Below, in pieces: positions 25,793 to 35,908 of a DNA stretch of 64,000 nt. Under the pieces are notes generated by a model. It had not been told where the DNA came from. It did no database searches and saw nothing but the letters and a program-made list of their open reading frames with translations. How positions within the stretch are numbered: position 1 is the first letter of the stretch; every line of letters starts with the position of its first letter. Source of the DNA: Actinomyces sp. oral taxon 897 (GTDB taxonomy: Bacteria > Actinomycetota > Actinomycetes > Actinomycetales > Actinomycetaceae); contig NZ_CP027236.1 of NCBI RefSeq assembly GCF_002999235.1, positions 1,178,001 to 1,242,000 on the forward strand. The letters run 5' to 3'. A program made the position numbers and the translations under genes.

Positions 25793-27148
25793 TCAGGGCC
25801 TGGGGCCCACCAGTACCCGGGCCCGCTCCTGGCCCGCCAGGTGGGCGGCGAGGTCCTGCACCTCCTGGGCGGTGACGGCGTCGAGCAGACGCAGGCTCTG
25901 CGCCATGGAGCGCAGCCGACCGGTGGTGACCTCGGAGCGCCCGAGCCTGCCCATACGGGCCAGGGAGTCCTCCCCGCCCAGGACCATGGAGCCGCGCAGC
26001 TGGGCCCGGGCCCGGGCCATCTCGCGCTCGCTGACCCCGTCCGCGGCGAGTCGCTCGAACTCCCCCACCATGACGGAGCAGACCTCGTCCACGTCGCGCG
26101 GCGCGCAGCCGGCGTACAGGCCGAAGGCCCCGGCCCCCGCGTAGGAGACGTCGAAGGCGTAGGTGGTGTAGGCAAGGCCCCGCCTCTCACGCACCTCCTG
26201 GAACAGGCGTGAGGACATGCCCCCGCCCAGGATGGTGGTCAGCACGCTCATGGCCCAGCGCCTCTCGTCGCGCACGGCAATGCCCTGACAGGTCAGGTAG
26301 AGGTGAGACTGCTCACAGTCCCGTTCAATGGTGACGTCACTGACCGTCAACGAGGTGAGGGGCTCGGTCTCGAACCGGCGCGGGCGGGGCGCGACGGCGC
26401 CGGTGGTGTCCCAGCTGGCCCGCTCCAGTCCGGCCCTGACCTGCTCGCAGATCTCCTCGTGGTCCACCGCGCCGGCCGCCGCCACGACCAGGGTGTCCGC
26501 GGCGTAGGTGCGACGGTAGTGGTCCCAGACGGCGTCGCGGGGCACGGCGGTGACGGTGGCCGGGGTGCCCCCGATGGGGCGGCCCAGCGGGGTTCCCTCC
26601 CCGAAGGCGGCGCGTGCGAAGGCCTCGTGGGCCACGTCGGCGGGGTCGTCGGCGGCGTCGGCGAGCTCGGAGACGATGACCCCGCGCTCGGTCTCCACCT
26701 CCGCCGGGTCCAGGAGGGAGGAGGTGACCATGTCCGTCAGGACCTCCAGGGCGGTGGAGGCGTCCTTGCCCTGGACGCGGGCGTAGTAGGAGGTGTGCTC
26801 CTTGGAGGTGGCGGCGTTGGACTCCCCGCCGATCATGTCGAAGGCCTCGGCGATGCCCCGGGCGTCACGGGTGGCGGTGCCCTTGAACAGCAGGTGCTCC
26901 AGGAAGTGGGTGGAGCCCTCCTGGCCGGGGATCTCGTCGCGGCTGCCCACCCCGAACCAGGCGCCCAGGGCGGCAGAGCGCAGCCCGGGCACAGCCTCGG
27001 TAATGACCCGCACCCCGCCGGGCAGGACGCAGCGTCGCGTCAGCGCGCCGTCGTCGGTCAGGGTGAGGTCGGTACCCGGGGTGCCCGCGGCACCGGCGGC
27101 CAACTCGACCTCGGTGTAGCTCGTCTCGTCCGTGCTGTGGATGGTCAC
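25793..27148 (-). CDS. M16-family zinc metallopeptidase
   Basis: 451 aa. Inverted zinc motif in HFLEHLLFKG, with the downstream glutamate in ERGVIVSEL; C-terminal R/Y-type half with GGGMSSRLFQEVRE. Gene next to pnp is the usual place for this pitrilysin/MPP-like peptidase in actinobacteria. Two consecutive GTG codons (27151, 27148) are possible starts; TAGGCT ends 6 nt before the second, which suits a leaderless mRNA, so 27148 was chosen. Confidence 0.92.
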   Translation of the reverse strand: MTIHSTDETSYTEVELAAGAAGTPGTDLTLTDDGALTRRCVLPGGVRVITEAVPGLRSAALGAWFGVGSRDEIPGQEGSTHFLEHLLFKGTATRDARGIAEAFDMIGGESNAATSKEHTSYYARVQGKDASTALEVLTDMVTSSLLDPAEVETERGVIVSELADAADDPADVAHEAFARAAFGEGTPLGRPIGGTPATVTAVPRDAVWDHYRRTYAADTLVVAAAGAVDHEEICEQVRAGLERASWDTTGAVAPRPRRFETEPLTSLTVSDVTIERDCEQSHLYLTCQGIAVRDERRWAMSVLTTILGGGMSSRLFQEVRERRGLAYTTYAFDVSYAGAGAFGLYAGCAPRDVDEVCSVMVGEFERLAADGVSEREMARARAQLRGSMVLGGEDSLARMGRLGRSEVTTGRLRSMAQSLRLLDAVTAQEVQDLAAHLAGQERARVLVGPRP

Positions 27149-27271
27149 CACGCGAGCCTAGATCGGCACGCCGCCGGGCGCGAAACGCCGTCGACGTGAC
27201 GCTCATGACCGCCCGCGCGGCCAGGGGGACGCGGGCGGTCGCGAGCGGTCGCGGAGGCGGCGCTCAGCGCC

Positions 27272-29638
27272 TCACTCGGTCTCCTCCTCCAGGGTGCGGG
27301 TGCGACGGCGGCGGGGGCGGCGCTCACGACGCTCCTCACCCTCACCGCGATCACGGCGGGGGCGGCGCTCGCGACGCTCCTCGTCACCACGCCCGTCCCG
27401 GGCCCGCCGGGCCCCGTTCTCGGCCTCGGCGGCCAGCTGCTCCTCGTTCAGCACGGCGTGCAGGCTCAGCTTGCCGCGCTGGTCGATCTCAGCCAGCTCG
27501 ACCTCGACCTTGTCCCCCACGCTCAGGACGTCCTCGACGTTCTCCACGCGCTTGCCGCCCACCAGGCGGCGGATCTGGGAGATGTGGAGCAGCCCGTCCT
27601 TGCCGGGGGTCAGGGACACGAACGCGCCGAAGGTCGTGGTCTTGACCACGGTACCCACGAAGCGCTCGCCGATCTCGGGCATCTGCGGGTTGGCAATGGC
27701 GTTGACGGCGTCGCGGGCGGCCTCGGCGCTGGGGCCGTCGGTGGCGCCGATGTAGACGGTGCCGTCGTCCTCCACCGTCAGGTCCGCGCCGGTGTCCTCC
27801 TGGATCTGGTTGATCATCTTGCCCTTGGGGCCGATGACCTCGCCGATCTTGTCCACGGGGATGCGCACCGTCAGGACCCGGGGGGCCGTGGGGGCCATCT
27901 CGTCGGGGGTGTCAATGGCCTGGGCCATGACGTCCAGGATGAACAGGCGGGCGTCACGGGCCTGGCCCAGCGCCCCGGCCAGGATGTCGCTGGGCAGGCC
28001 GTCGAGCTTGGTGTCCAGCTGGAGGGCCGTGATGAAGTCGCGCGTGCCGGCGACCTTGAAGTCCATGTCGCCGAAGGCGTCCTCGGAGCCCAGGATATCG
28101 GTCAGGGTGGCCCAGCGGGTCTGGCCGTCGATCTCCTCGTGCATGAGGCCCATGGCGATGCCGGCCACCGGGGCGCGCAGCGGCACGCCCGCGTTGAGCA
28201 GGGACAGCGTGGAGGCGCACACCGAGCCCATGGAGGTCGAGCCGTTGGAGCCCAGGGCCTCGGAGACCTGGCGGATGGCGTAGGGGAACTCCTCGCGGCC
28301 GGGCAGCACCGGCACCAGGGCCCGCTCGGCCAGGGCCCCGTGGCCGATCTCACGGCGCTTAGGGGCGCCCACGCGGCCGGTCTCGCCGGTGGAGAAGGGC
28401 GGGAAGACGTACTGGTGCATGTAGCGCTTGTGGGTGATCGGCGAGAGGTCGTCGATCTGCTGCTCCATGCGCAGCATATTGAGGGTGGTGACCCCCAGGA
28501 TCTGGGTCTCGCCGCGCTCGAAGATGGCTGAGCCGTGCACGCGGGGCAGGACCTCGACCTCCGCGCCCAGGGTGCGGATGTCCTTCAGGCCGCGCCCGTC
28601 CATGCGCACGCCCTGGGTCAGGGTGCGGTGGCGCACCAGCTTCTTGGTCACGGACCTGAAGGCCGCCTTGAGGGCCTTGACGTCCTCCTCGGTGCCGAAG
28701 CGCTCGGCCAGGTCCGCCAGGACGGCGTCGCGCACGGCCTCAATGGCCTCGTCGCGCTCGTGCTTGCCCTCGGTGGCGATGGCGCCAGCCAGGTCGTGGG
28801 CGGTGGCGGCCTGCTCGACGGCGTCGTACTGCTCGTCGGAGTAGTCCAGGAAGAGCGGGAACTCGGCGGTGGGCCGGGAGGTGTGCGCGGCGACCTCTGT
28901 CTGGGCCTGGACGAGGGCCTTAATGTGCGGCTTGGCGGCCTCCAGGCCCTGGGCCACAACGGCCTCGGTGGGGGCGACGGCGCCCTCGGCGATAAGACCC
29001 CAGGCCCTCTCGGTGGCCCCGGCCTCCACCATCATAATGGCCACGTCCCCGCTCTCCAGGACCCGGCCGGCCACGACCATCTGGAAGGTGGCGCGCTCGA
29101 GCTCGGAGTAGCGGGGGAAGGCGACCCAGTGCCCGTCAATGAGGGCGATGCGGGTGCCGGCCACCGGCCCGGCGAAGGGCAGGCCGGCGATCTGGGTGGA
29201 CATGGAGGCGGCGTTAATGGCCAGGGCGTCGTAGGCGTCGTCGGGGTGGATGGCCAGGACAGTCTCGACCACCTGCACCTCGTTGCGCAGGCCCTTGACG
29301 AAGGAGGGGCGCAGGGGGCGGTCAATGAGCCGGCAGGCCAGGACGGCGGAGGTGCCGGCGCGGCCCTCGCGGCGGAAGAAGGAGCCGGGGATGCGCCCGG
29401 CGGCGTACTGGCGCTCCTCGACGTCGACGGTCAGCGGGAAGAAGTCGAACTGGTCCTTGGGGTGCCTGCCCACCGTGGTGGCCGACAGGATGGCCGTCTC
29501 CCCGTCGAGGTAGGCCATGGCGCTTCCGGCGGCCTGCTTGGCCAGGCGCCCGGTCTCGAAGCGGACCACGCGCCTACCGAAGGAGCCGTTGTCGATCACT
29601 GCCTCGGCGGCGGTGACCTCGGGGTCATCAATGAACAT
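27272..29638 (-). CDS. pnp: Polyribonucleotide nucleotidyltransferase
   Basis: 788 aa. Two RNase PH domains (about 20-240 and 330-560), then KH ([18 protein letters not shown]) and S1 ([27 protein letters not shown]). It degrades RNA 3' to 5' by phosphorolysis. The last ~45 residues are an Arg/Glu-rich tail. The ATG at 29638 matches the family N-terminus; longer in-frame starts are GC-rich upstream DNA. rpsO lies upstream on the same strand, the classic rpsO-pnp order. Confidence 0.97.
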   Translation of the reverse strand: MFIDDPEVTAAEAVIDNGSFGRRVVRFETGRLAKQAAGSAMAYLDGETAILSATTVGRHPKDQFDFFPLTVDVEERQYAAGRIPGSFFRREGRAGTSAVLACRLIDRPLRPSFVKGLRNEVQVVETVLAIHPDDAYDALAINAASMSTQIAGLPFAGPVAGTRIALIDGHWVAFPRYSELERATFQMVVAGRVLESGDVAIMMVEAGATERAWGLIAEGAVAPTEAVVAQGLEAAKPHIKALVQAQTEVAAHTSRPTAEFPLFLDYSDEQYDAVEQAATAHDLAGAIATEGKHERDEAIEAVRDAVLADLAERFGTEEDVKALKAAFRSVTKKLVRHRTLTQGVRMDGRGLKDIRTLGAEVEVLPRVHGSAIFERGETQILGVTTLNMLRMEQQIDDLSPITHKRYMHQYVFPPFSTGETGRVGAPKRREIGHGALAERALVPVLPGREEFPYAIRQVSEALGSNGSTSMGSVCASTLSLLNAGVPLRAPVAGIAMGLMHEEIDGQTRWATLTDILGSEDAFGDMDFKVAGTRDFITALQLDTKLDGLPSDILAGALGQARDARLFILDVMAQAIDTPDEMAPTAPRVLTVRIPVDKIGEVIGPKGKMINQIQEDTGADLTVEDDGTVYIGATDGPSAEAARDAVNAIANPQMPEIGERFVGTVVKTTTFGAFVSLTPGKDGLLHISQIRRLVGGKRVENVEDVLSVGDKVEVELAEIDQRGKLSLHAVLNEEQLAAEAENGARRARDGRGDEERRERRPRRDRGEGEERRERRPRRRRTRTLEEETE

Positions 29639-29920
29639 CGTTGATGCGTCTCTTTCTGTGATCTCTGTAGACGCACCCGATCCTATCGCGAACGGCGCCG
29701 TGAGGGGATCCGCGTGCCCCGGCGGCGGCGTGACGTCGCCCGCCACCGGGGCCGGACCGCCCTCCTGTCGCGGCGCCCCGGGGGCCACTTGCGGGGCCGG
29801 GTCTGTTCTCAGACCGTCCTCCTCGCACCGGGCTCCCGGCCCCGCGCCTGCTTTCGAGGGCGGGCCCGCCGGCCGTCGCCGTACCCGAGGCCCGTCTCCT
29901 TGCGGGGCCGGGGCCCGCGC

Positions 29921-30190
29921 TCAGCGGCGGATGCCCAGGCGGGCGATAATGCTGCGGTAGCGCTCGATGTCCTCCTTCATGAGGTAGTCCAGGAGACGAC
30001 GGCGCTTACCGATCAGGAGGTAGAGGCCACGACGGGAGTGGTGGTCGTGGGTGTGGCTCTTGAAGTGCTCGGTGAGGTTGGCAATGCGCTCGGTGAGGAC
30101 CGCGATCTGGACCTCGGGGGAGCCCGTGTCACCCTCGTGGGTGGCGAACTCGGCGATAATCTGCTGCTTGCGCTCGGGGGTAACCGACAT
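29921..30190 (-). CDS. rpsO: 30S ribosomal protein S15
   Basis: 89 aa, full length, with [13 protein letters not shown] and HDHHSRRGL signatures of S15, which binds 16S rRNA and bridges the subunits. GAGGAG lies 6 nt before the ATG at 30190. A 282 bp gap to pnp shows no gene. Confidence 0.98.
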   Translation of the reverse strand: MSVTPERKQQIIAEFATHEGDTGSPEVQIAVLTERIANLTEHFKSHTHDHHSRRGLYLLIGKRRRLLDYLMKEDIERYRSIIARLGIRR

Positions 30191-30625
30191 GGGTGGCTCC
30201 TCGTTTCTCGTTGCACGGAGCGCCGGGGCTGGTTCACCCGGGCATGACGTGTCCGCGGCCGATCGACGGCGCGCCAACCCTACCAGCGTCCCGCGCCCTG
30301 CCGCACCTGCTGGCTGCCGGGCGCAGCTGGCCCGGGGCCAGTAGCAGGCGGGCTGGCGGTAGGCGGGGCGGGGTAAGTAGCAGCTCCAACCAGAGGGCCG
30401 CGTCTAGAGGCGGGCCAGTAGCAGGCGGGGCGGGGCTGCCGCTCCGCTCGCGTCAGGTACAGGCTCCCTCCCGGGCGGGCGGGGTCGAGCGCCTCGGCCG
30501 CACCGGTCGCTGCGTGAACTCACGGCCCCGCCCGGCCGCGGAACAGCAGGAAACCACCTACCTTGTGGATCCCACCACACTGCGACCGTCCCGGCCTCCC
30601 ACCGCCGACGGCGTCCAGGCCCCCT
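30191..30625. other. Intergenic upstream of rpsO, no gene seen
   Basis: GC-rich. GGCCAGTAGCAGGCGGG occurs twice (about 30336 and 30413), and a 28 bp block at 30346-30373 recurs at 30408-30435 (23 of 28 matches, 62 bp apart), but composition is low complexity. Confidence 0.45.
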
Positions 30626-30700
30626 GTTCTCACGGCAAACAAGTACCGTTCTCACGACGAACAAGTACCGTTCTCGCGAGCAATAAGTACCGTTCTCGCG
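30626..30700 (-). repeat. 22 bp tandem repeat array 5 (3.5 units)
   Basis: Three full units and a partial one in minus orientation, immediately downstream of ribF. Unlike the other arrays, no inverse partner was found within several hundred bp. Confidence 0.9.
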
Positions 30701-30726
30701 GGGAGGTGCGGGGGCGGGTCCTGGGC

Positions 30727-31749
30727 TCAGTGGGCGGTGACGTCCTCGGGGCGGATCGGCTCGGGCACGGGCACGCCCAGGATCCCGGCGGTACGCTCAA
30801 TGTCGGCGCGTATCTGGGCCAGCAGCGGCTCCAGGCCGTCGAAGGCGCGCATGGGGCGCAGCCGCTCCACCAGGTCCACACCGATCTCCTCCCCGTAGAG
30901 GTTGAGGTCGGCACGCCCCAGGACGTGCGCCTCCACCGTGCGCACCGGGACGTCGTCGAAGGTGGGGTTGGTGCCGACGGACACGGCGGCCGGCAGGCGC
31001 TCCTGGTGACCGGTCCCGTCGTCGCGCACCAGCCAGCCCGCGTACACGCCGTCGGGCGGGACCACCCCGGCGGTGGCAGCCTCCAGGTTGGCCGTGGGGA
31101 AGCCCAGGCGGCGCCCCCGCTCCAGGCCGTGGACCACGGTGCCGCGCAGGCGGTGGGGCCGCCCCAGGATCTCGGCGGCCTGGCGCACGTCACCGTCCTC
31201 CAGGCACCGGCGGATCCAGGTGGAGGACCAGCGGCGGCCCTGCCCGGAGCGGACCTTGGGCAGGATCTCGACCTCAATGCCCTCGGCCCGCCCGATCTGC
31301 CGGAGCGCGGCGGCGTCCCCGGTGTTGCCGCGCCCGAAGCGCACGTCGTCGCCCACGACGACGGCCCGTGCCCCCAGGAGCCCCACCAGCCACGTGCGGA
31401 CGAACTCCTGCGGGGTCTGTGCGGCAAAGCCCAGGTCGTAGGCGATGACCAGGACGGCGTCCAGCCCGGCGTCCCCCAGCGAGACCAGGCGGTCGGTCAG
31501 GGAGGTCACCAGCGGCAGGTCACGGTCGGGCTGGTGGACCTGACGGGGGTGGGGGTCGAAGGTCACGGCGACGGCCAGCGGGCGGACGCCCCCGTCCCCC
31601 GCCTGGTGGGCACGCCGCACCACCCGGGCCAGGACCGCCTGGTGCCCCCGGTGCACCCCGTCGAAGACACCAATGGTGACCACACTGCCCGGCCCCCCGG
31701 CCGCCCCCAGACTTGCGGGCACCTGCTCGGCGCCGTACCAGACCTCCAC
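30727..31749 (-). CDS. ribF: Bifunctional riboflavin kinase/FAD synthetase
   Basis: 340 aa. N-terminal FAD synthetase (GVFDGVHRGHQAVL nucleotidyltransferase motif, then FDPHPRQVHQP), C-terminal riboflavin kinase (GRRLGFPTANLE, PPDGVYAGWLV). It makes FMN and FAD. The GTG at 31749 fits the family N-terminus; a ~110-residue longer frame runs through the duplicated intergenic block and is rejected. Only a weak AGGA precedes the start. Confidence 0.95.
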   Translation of the reverse strand: MEVWYGAEQVPASLGAAGGPGSVVTIGVFDGVHRGHQAVLARVVRRAHQAGDGGVRPLAVAVTFDPHPRQVHQPDRDLPLVTSLTDRLVSLGDAGLDAVLVIAYDLGFAAQTPQEFVRTWLVGLLGARAVVVGDDVRFGRGNTGDAAALRQIGRAEGIEVEILPKVRSGQGRRWSSTWIRRCLEDGDVRQAAEILGRPHRLRGTVVHGLERGRRLGFPTANLEAATAGVVPPDGVYAGWLVRDDGTGHQERLPAAVSVGTNPTFDDVPVRTVEAHVLGRADLNLYGEEIGVDLVERLRPMRAFDGLEPLLAQIRADIERTAGILGVPVPEPIRPEDVTAH

Positions 31750-31813
31750 CGCGGACAATCCTGTTCTCGATCCACCCGGCGGGCTCCCGCCGGTCCTGCG
31801 GGTCAACCCTGCC

Positions 31814-31903
31814 ACGCACCCCCCGTACCGCGCGAGCCGAACGGCGCTGCGCCGCATTACCGAGGGCGCGACCATACGCACCCCCGTACCGCGCGAGCCG
31901 AAC
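31814..31903. repeat. 28 bp duplication with 33 nt insert, between ribF and tetR
   Basis: 31814-31842 and 31876-31903 share a 28 bp sequence (core CCCCCGTACCGCGCGAGCCG), identical except for one extra C in the first copy. The insert 31843-31875 is 33 nt. It lies 65-155 nt upstream of the ribF start. Confidence 0.9.
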
Positions 31904-31954
31904 CCCACACCCCGTCCCTTGCGCACCGGGCCGGGAGGGCCTACCCTGTTTCTC

Positions 31955-31969
31955 GACCGACGGTCGGTC
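31955..31969. promoter_or_regulatory. TetR operator
   Basis: Perfect dyad GACCGAC-G-GTCGGTC, 50 nt upstream of the TetR start; the dyad resembles many TetR-family operators. It probably gives autoregulation of the tetR-MFS operon. Confidence 0.7.
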
Positions 31970-32018
31970 GGTAATTGTTCCACCGGCCCCCACCCGGACG
32001 AGACCCACGCGAGGGACC

Positions 32019-32639
32019 ATGACACGCACATCCAAACCAGCAGCCCAACGACGGGACGAGATCCTCGACGTCGCACAGAACCTCTTCATTACCAAAGGGG
32101 TCCAGGCGACGTCGGTAGAGGACATCCTCAAGGAGGTGGGTATCGCCAAGGGGACCCTGTACTACCACTTCTCCTCCAAGGAGGAGATCCTGCGCTCCCT
32201 CATCTCCCGCACCACCACCCGGGCCGCCCAGCAGGCCCGGGCCGCCGCCCAGGAGCCGGGGCCAGCCGTGCCCAGGCTGCTGGCCGTCCTGGCCGCCGGC
32301 CGTGTGGCGGAGCCCGAGCTGGAGCTGGCCCAGGAGCTCCACGCCAGCGGCAACGCCGAGTTCCACATCCTGTCCATCGTGGAGATGGTCCGCGCCCTGA
32401 CCCCGGCCCTGACCAGCATCGTCGAGCAGGGCGTGACCGAGGGGGTCTTTGACACCGACCACCCGCACGAGGTCGTCGAGATCCTCCTCGTGAGCGCCGG
32501 GATGCTCCTGGACGACGGCGTCTTCACCGGCGAGCAGGACGAGCTGGCCCGCCGCGCCGCCGGGGTCGCCTACGCCGCCGAGACCCTGCTGGGCTGCCGC
32601 CCCGGCACGCTCGCACCCGCCCTGGAGGGCCTGTCATGA
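32019..32639 (+). CDS. TetR-family transcriptional regulator
   Basis: 206 aa. N-terminal HTH (residues about 10-57: RRDEILDVAQNLF, VGIAKGTLYYHFSSKEEIL) and a C-terminal ligand domain. GAGGG precedes the ATG at 32019. It overlaps the downstream transporter gene by 4 bp, so it most likely represses its own efflux partner. Confidence 0.93.
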   Translation: MTRTSKPAAQRRDEILDVAQNLFITKGVQATSVEDILKEVGIAKGTLYYHFSSKEEILRSLISRTTTRAAQQARAAAQEPGPAVPRLLAVLAAGRVAEPELELAQELHASGNAEFHILSIVEMVRALTPALTSIVEQGVTEGVFDTDHPHEVVEILLVSAGMLLDDGVFTGEQDELARRAAGVAYAAETLLGCRPGTLAPALEGLS

Positions 32640-33955
32640 GGTACCTCTCCCTGCTGCTGGTAGGCGCGCTGGTCAACTCCGTGGGCAGCGGCCTGACCGC
32701 CTTCGGCCTGGGCGTCTTCGCCTACAACACCTACGGCACGGCCTCGGCGGTGGCCCTGGTCCAGCTGTGCGCCTTCGCCCCGATCGTCCTGCTGGCCCCG
32801 CTCGCCGGCGCCCTGGCCGACCGCTTCGACCGCCGGCTCATGATGCTCCTGGGGGACGGCTGCTCCGTGATCGGCCTGGGCGTGGTCATGGTGGCCCTGG
32901 GCTCGCCGACGCCCCGGCTCGCCTACGTCCTGGCGGGCGTGACGGCCTCCTCCTGCCTCGCGGCCCTGACCGAGCCCGCCCTGCGCGCCTCGGTGAGCGA
33001 CCTGGTGGGCGAGGAGGACTACGTGCGCAGCGCCGGGATGCTCCAGGCCGCCTCCTCCGCCCGCTACCTGCTGTCCCCGCTGCTGGCGGGCCTCCTGCTG
33101 CCCGTCGTGGGCCTGCGGGGGCTGCTGGTCCTGGACGCCTCCACCTGCCTGGTGACGGCGGCCTGCTCGGGGGCCGTCATGCGCTCCGTCGGACGACGTC
33201 GCACCGACCAGTGGGAAGGGGCCGGGCTGGCCCACCACCTCCTGGGCGGCTGGCGGGCGCTGTCGGTCCGCCCCGGCCTGCGCTCCCTGGTGGGCCTCAT
33301 GACCTTCATGACCCTGACCATCGGCATGCTGCAGGTGCTGCTCAAGCCCATTATGCTGCCCCACGTCGGCACGGCCGCCATGGGACGCCTGGAGACCGTG
33401 GCCGCCGTCGGGATCCTGGCCGGCGCCGGCCTGGTCACCGCCCTGGGACGGCTGCGCCCCACCACCCTGCTGAGCCTGGGGGCAGCCGGTACGGGCGTGT
33501 CCATGGTGCTCCTGGGGCTGCACGTGTGGCCCTGGTGGGTGGCCCTGACCGGGTTCGCCGTGTTCACCTTCCTGGGCCTGTGCAACGCCGGGGCCGAGAC
33601 CCTGGTGCGCCTGAGCATTGACAAGGACCACCAGGCCCGGGCCTGGGGCACGATCAGCCTGGTCACCCAGCTGGGCTACCTGCTGGCCTACCTTGCCGCC
33701 AGCCCCCTGGCCGACCGCCTCCTGGCCCCCCTCATGGAGCCCGACGGCGCCCTGGCCCCCAGCCTGGGGACGCTCATGGGCACCGGGACGGGCCGTGGCG
33801 CCGCCCTGCTGGTGGTCCTGGCCGGCGTGGTCACCACCGGCCTGGCGGTCCTCACCCACGCCCGACGCCGGATCCTGGGCGGGGCCGTCGTCGAGGCGCA
33901 GGAGCCCTTGGAGGCGCCTGCCGTCTCAGCCGCCCTCCAGCACCACTCGGTGTGA
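32636..33955 (+). CDS. MFS efflux transporter
   Basis: 439 aa with about 12 hydrophobic helices. The loop 2-3 motif GALADRFDRRLMM is the conserved MFS signature, and the overall pattern is that of MFS_3/enterobactin-exporter-like efflux proteins. Translationally coupled to the TetR gene. The substrate is unknown. The C-terminus is cytoplasmic and charged. Confidence 0.9.
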   Translation: MRYLSLLLVGALVNSVGSGLTAFGLGVFAYNTYGTASAVALVQLCAFAPIVLLAPLAGALADRFDRRLMMLLGDGCSVIGLGVVMVALGSPTPRLAYVLAGVTASSCLAALTEPALRASVSDLVGEEDYVRSAGMLQAASSARYLLSPLLAGLLLPVVGLRGLLVLDASTCLVTAACSGAVMRSVGRRRTDQWEGAGLAHHLLGGWRALSVRPGLRSLVGLMTFMTLTIGMLQVLLKPIMLPHVGTAAMGRLETVAAVGILAGAGLVTALGRLRPTTLLSLGAAGTGVSMVLLGLHVWPWWVALTGFAVFTFLGLCNAGAETLVRLSIDKDHQARAWGTISLVTQLGYLLAYLAASPLADRLLAPLMEPDGALAPSLGTLMGTGTGRGAALLVVLAGVVTTGLAVLTHARRRILGGAVVEAQEPLEAPAVSAALQHHSV

Positions 33956-33991
33956 GCCCCGGACGCCGGGCGACGCCGGGTCGGAACCAGT

Positions 33992-34079
33992 CCCCGGCCC
34001 ATGCCCCGCTGGCAGCGGGGGCGGTACGGTCTGAGGAGCCGGCGTCGAACCCCGGCCCGTACCCCGCTGGCAGCGGGGG
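33992..34079. terminator. Two near-identical tandem hairpins between MFS gene and truB
   Basis: A 30 bp block at 33992-34021 recurs at 34050-34079 with 2 mismatches. Each contains a perfect hairpin CCCCGCT-GGC-AGCGGGG. Being between convergent genes, they should terminate transcription from both sides. The 58 bp spacing is near, but not equal to, the 61 bp duplications elsewhere. Confidence 0.7.
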
Positions 34080-34089
34080 TCGGGGTCGG

Positions 34090-35199
34090 TCACGCGGGGG
34101 CCAGGACCAGTACCGGGCGGGCCCACCGCCCCTGGGGGGCCAGCAGCGCCACCAGGGTGCCGTCAGGGGCGAAGCCGGCGGTCACTGCCCCACCCCCGGC
34201 CCGCGGGACCACGGGGTGCGGCGGGGACTGCGCCCCCTGGAGGACCTGCGCGTCCAGGCGCTGGCCGTGGCTAAGGGCACGGGCCTGGTCCCCGGTGAGG
34301 GCCACGGCCGCAAAGCAGCGGCGCGCCGCCTCGCCAAGCCCCAGCAGCCGCAGGCCGCGCGGGGCGGCGGAGGCGGCGTCGGCCTCCACCTGGGCGCCCA
34401 GTGCCCCCAGGTCGGCGGCCTGACCGGCCTCAAAGGGGCCGACCCGGGTGCGGCGCAGCGCCGTCAGGTGCCCCCCGCAGCCCAGGGCCGCCCCCAGGTC
34501 CCGGGCCAGGGCCCGCACGTAGGTCCCCGAGGAGCAGGTGACCAGCAGGTCGACGTCCACCACGGCGGTCCCATCCTCCGCCCGGGCAGGACGCGGGTGG
34601 GAGCGCAGGCCCAGCTCGTAGACGGTCACCGGGCGCGCCTCCAGGACCACGTCCTGCCCGCCCCGCACCCGGGCGTAGGAGCGCACGCCGTTGACCTTGA
34701 CGGCGGACACGGCGCTGGGGACCTGCATGATCTCACCGGTCAGGTCCGCCAGCGCGGCCGCCAGGCGGGAGTCGAGGTCGGCCTGCCCCCCGGGCCGGGT
34801 ACGCGGGTCCGCGCAGCCACGGGAGGCGGTGACCTCCCCCTGGGCGTCCTCGGTCAAGGTCTCCTGGCCCAGGCGCACGGTGGCCTCGTAGGTCTTGTCA
34901 GCCCCCACCAGGTAGGTCAGGAACCTGGTGGCGCGCCCCACCCCCAGCACCAGCACGCCAGTGGCCATGGGATCCAGGGTCCCGGCGTGCCCGACCCTGC
35001 GGGTGGCGGCCAGGCGGCGGACGGCGGCCACCACGTCGTGGCTGGTCACCCCCGTCGGCTTGTCCACCACCAGGAGACCGTCCCCGGCGGTCACGGCCCC
35101 TCGGGGCACCCGCGGACGGCGGTGGGTGACGGCCGCGGCGGGACCGGTTCCAGCCGGACCGGACTCAGCTGACACGGGCCCGACCTGGGCGGGGCTCAC
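34090..35199 (-). CDS. truB: tRNA pseudouridine(55) synthase
   Basis: 369 aa. Catalytic Asp in [14 protein letters not shown]-terminal [15 protein letters not shown] and [11 protein letters not shown] motifs. It makes pseudouridine 55 in the T-loop of tRNAs. GTG start at 35199 overlapping the rbfA stop by 4 bp. The first ~38 residues are a non-conserved extension. Confidence 0.95.
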   Translation of the reverse strand: MSPAQVGPVSAESGPAGTGPAAAVTHRRPRVPRGAVTAGDGLLVVDKPTGVTSHDVVAAVRRLAATRRVGHAGTLDPMATGVLVLGVGRATRFLTYLVGADKTYEATVRLGQETLTEDAQGEVTASRGCADPRTRPGGQADLDSRLAAALADLTGEIMQVPSAVSAVKVNGVRSYARVRGGQDVVLEARPVTVYELGLRSHPRPARAEDGTAVVDVDLLVTCSSGTYVRALARDLGAALGCGGHLTALRRTRVGPFEAGQAADLGALGAQVEADAASAAPRGLRLLGLGEAARRCFAAVALTGDQARALSHGQRLDAQVLQGAQSPPHPVVPRAGGGAVTAGFAPDGTLVALLAPQGRWARPVLVLAPA

Positions 35200-35735
35200 A
35201 GCTCCCCGGGGTACTCGGGATCCTGGGCACCGGCGTCCTGGGTGCCCCCTGCCAGCCCCCGGGACACGACACCGTCACCCGGGCGCTCGGGAGCGTCCCC
35301 GGTCTGATCAGCGTCCTCGTCATCGTGCCGGTAGGGGTCGGCGTCGCCGGCATAGGTGGCACCCTGGGCGTTGCGGGCGATCTCCTCGTCCCTGGCCCGG
35401 GCCTGGGCCAGGGCGTCCTCAAGGGTCTTGGCCGTGGTGGGCAGGGCGTCGAGCTGGAAGGTAATGGTGGGGGTCAGGCGGATACCCAGCACCTTGCCGA
35501 CCTCGGAGCGGATGAGCCCGGTGGCCGACCTCAGGGCGGCGGCGCTCGCAGAGCGCTCGCGGTCGGTGCCGTAGACGGTGTAGAACACGGTGGCCTGCTG
35601 GAGGTCACCGGTGACCCTCACGTCGGTCACGGTGACCATGCCGAGGCGGGGATCCTTGACACGTCCCTGGAGCAGGCGGGCGACCGTCTCGTGGATACGG
35701 TCAGCAACCTTGCGGGCGCGGGCGGCGTCGGCCAT
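35196..35735 (-). CDS. rbfA: Ribosome-binding factor A
   Basis: 179 aa; the KH-like RbfA domain spans residues 1-115 ([29 protein letters not shown]), followed by an acidic, Pro-rich tail. Needed for 16S rRNA maturation. GAGAGGAGC lies just before the ATG. First gene of the rbfA-truB operon; infB is not adjacent here. Confidence 0.95.
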   Translation of the reverse strand: MADAARARKVADRIHETVARLLQGRVKDPRLGMVTVTDVRVTGDLQQATVFYTVYGTDRERSASAAALRSATGLIRSEVGKVLGIRLTPTITFQLDALPTTAKTLEDALAQARARDEEIARNAQGATYAGDADPYRHDDEDADQTGDAPERPGDGVVSRGLAGGTQDAGAQDPEYPGEL

Positions 35736-35908
35736 GGTGGGCTCCTCTCTGCGGGCTGGCAGGCGCCAGCGGCTCCTGATTGTGTCAGATCATGGTGCGT
35801 GTCCGGGCAGACCGCCCCCGCCGCGCCCGGGGCCACGTGCTCGACCTCGACCACGTGCACCCCGCCATAAGTACCAGCTACGCATCACATGTGACCTATG
35901 CTTCACCT

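Noticed and set aside
30336..30430. GGCCAGTAGCAGGCGGG pair at 77 bp offset as a 61 bp-type unit
   Set aside because: The offset does not fit and G-rich low complexity makes the 62 bp alignment uncertain; kept only as a weak candidate.
31750..32076. N-terminal extension of RibF
   Set aside because: It would translate the duplicated block and the TetR operator; the GTG at 31749 matches the family N-terminus.
33992..34079. Tandem hairpins as a type I-E CRISPR (repeat has a GCGGGG stem)
   Set aside because: Only two copies at 58 bp, located exactly between convergent genes; terminators are the simpler reading.
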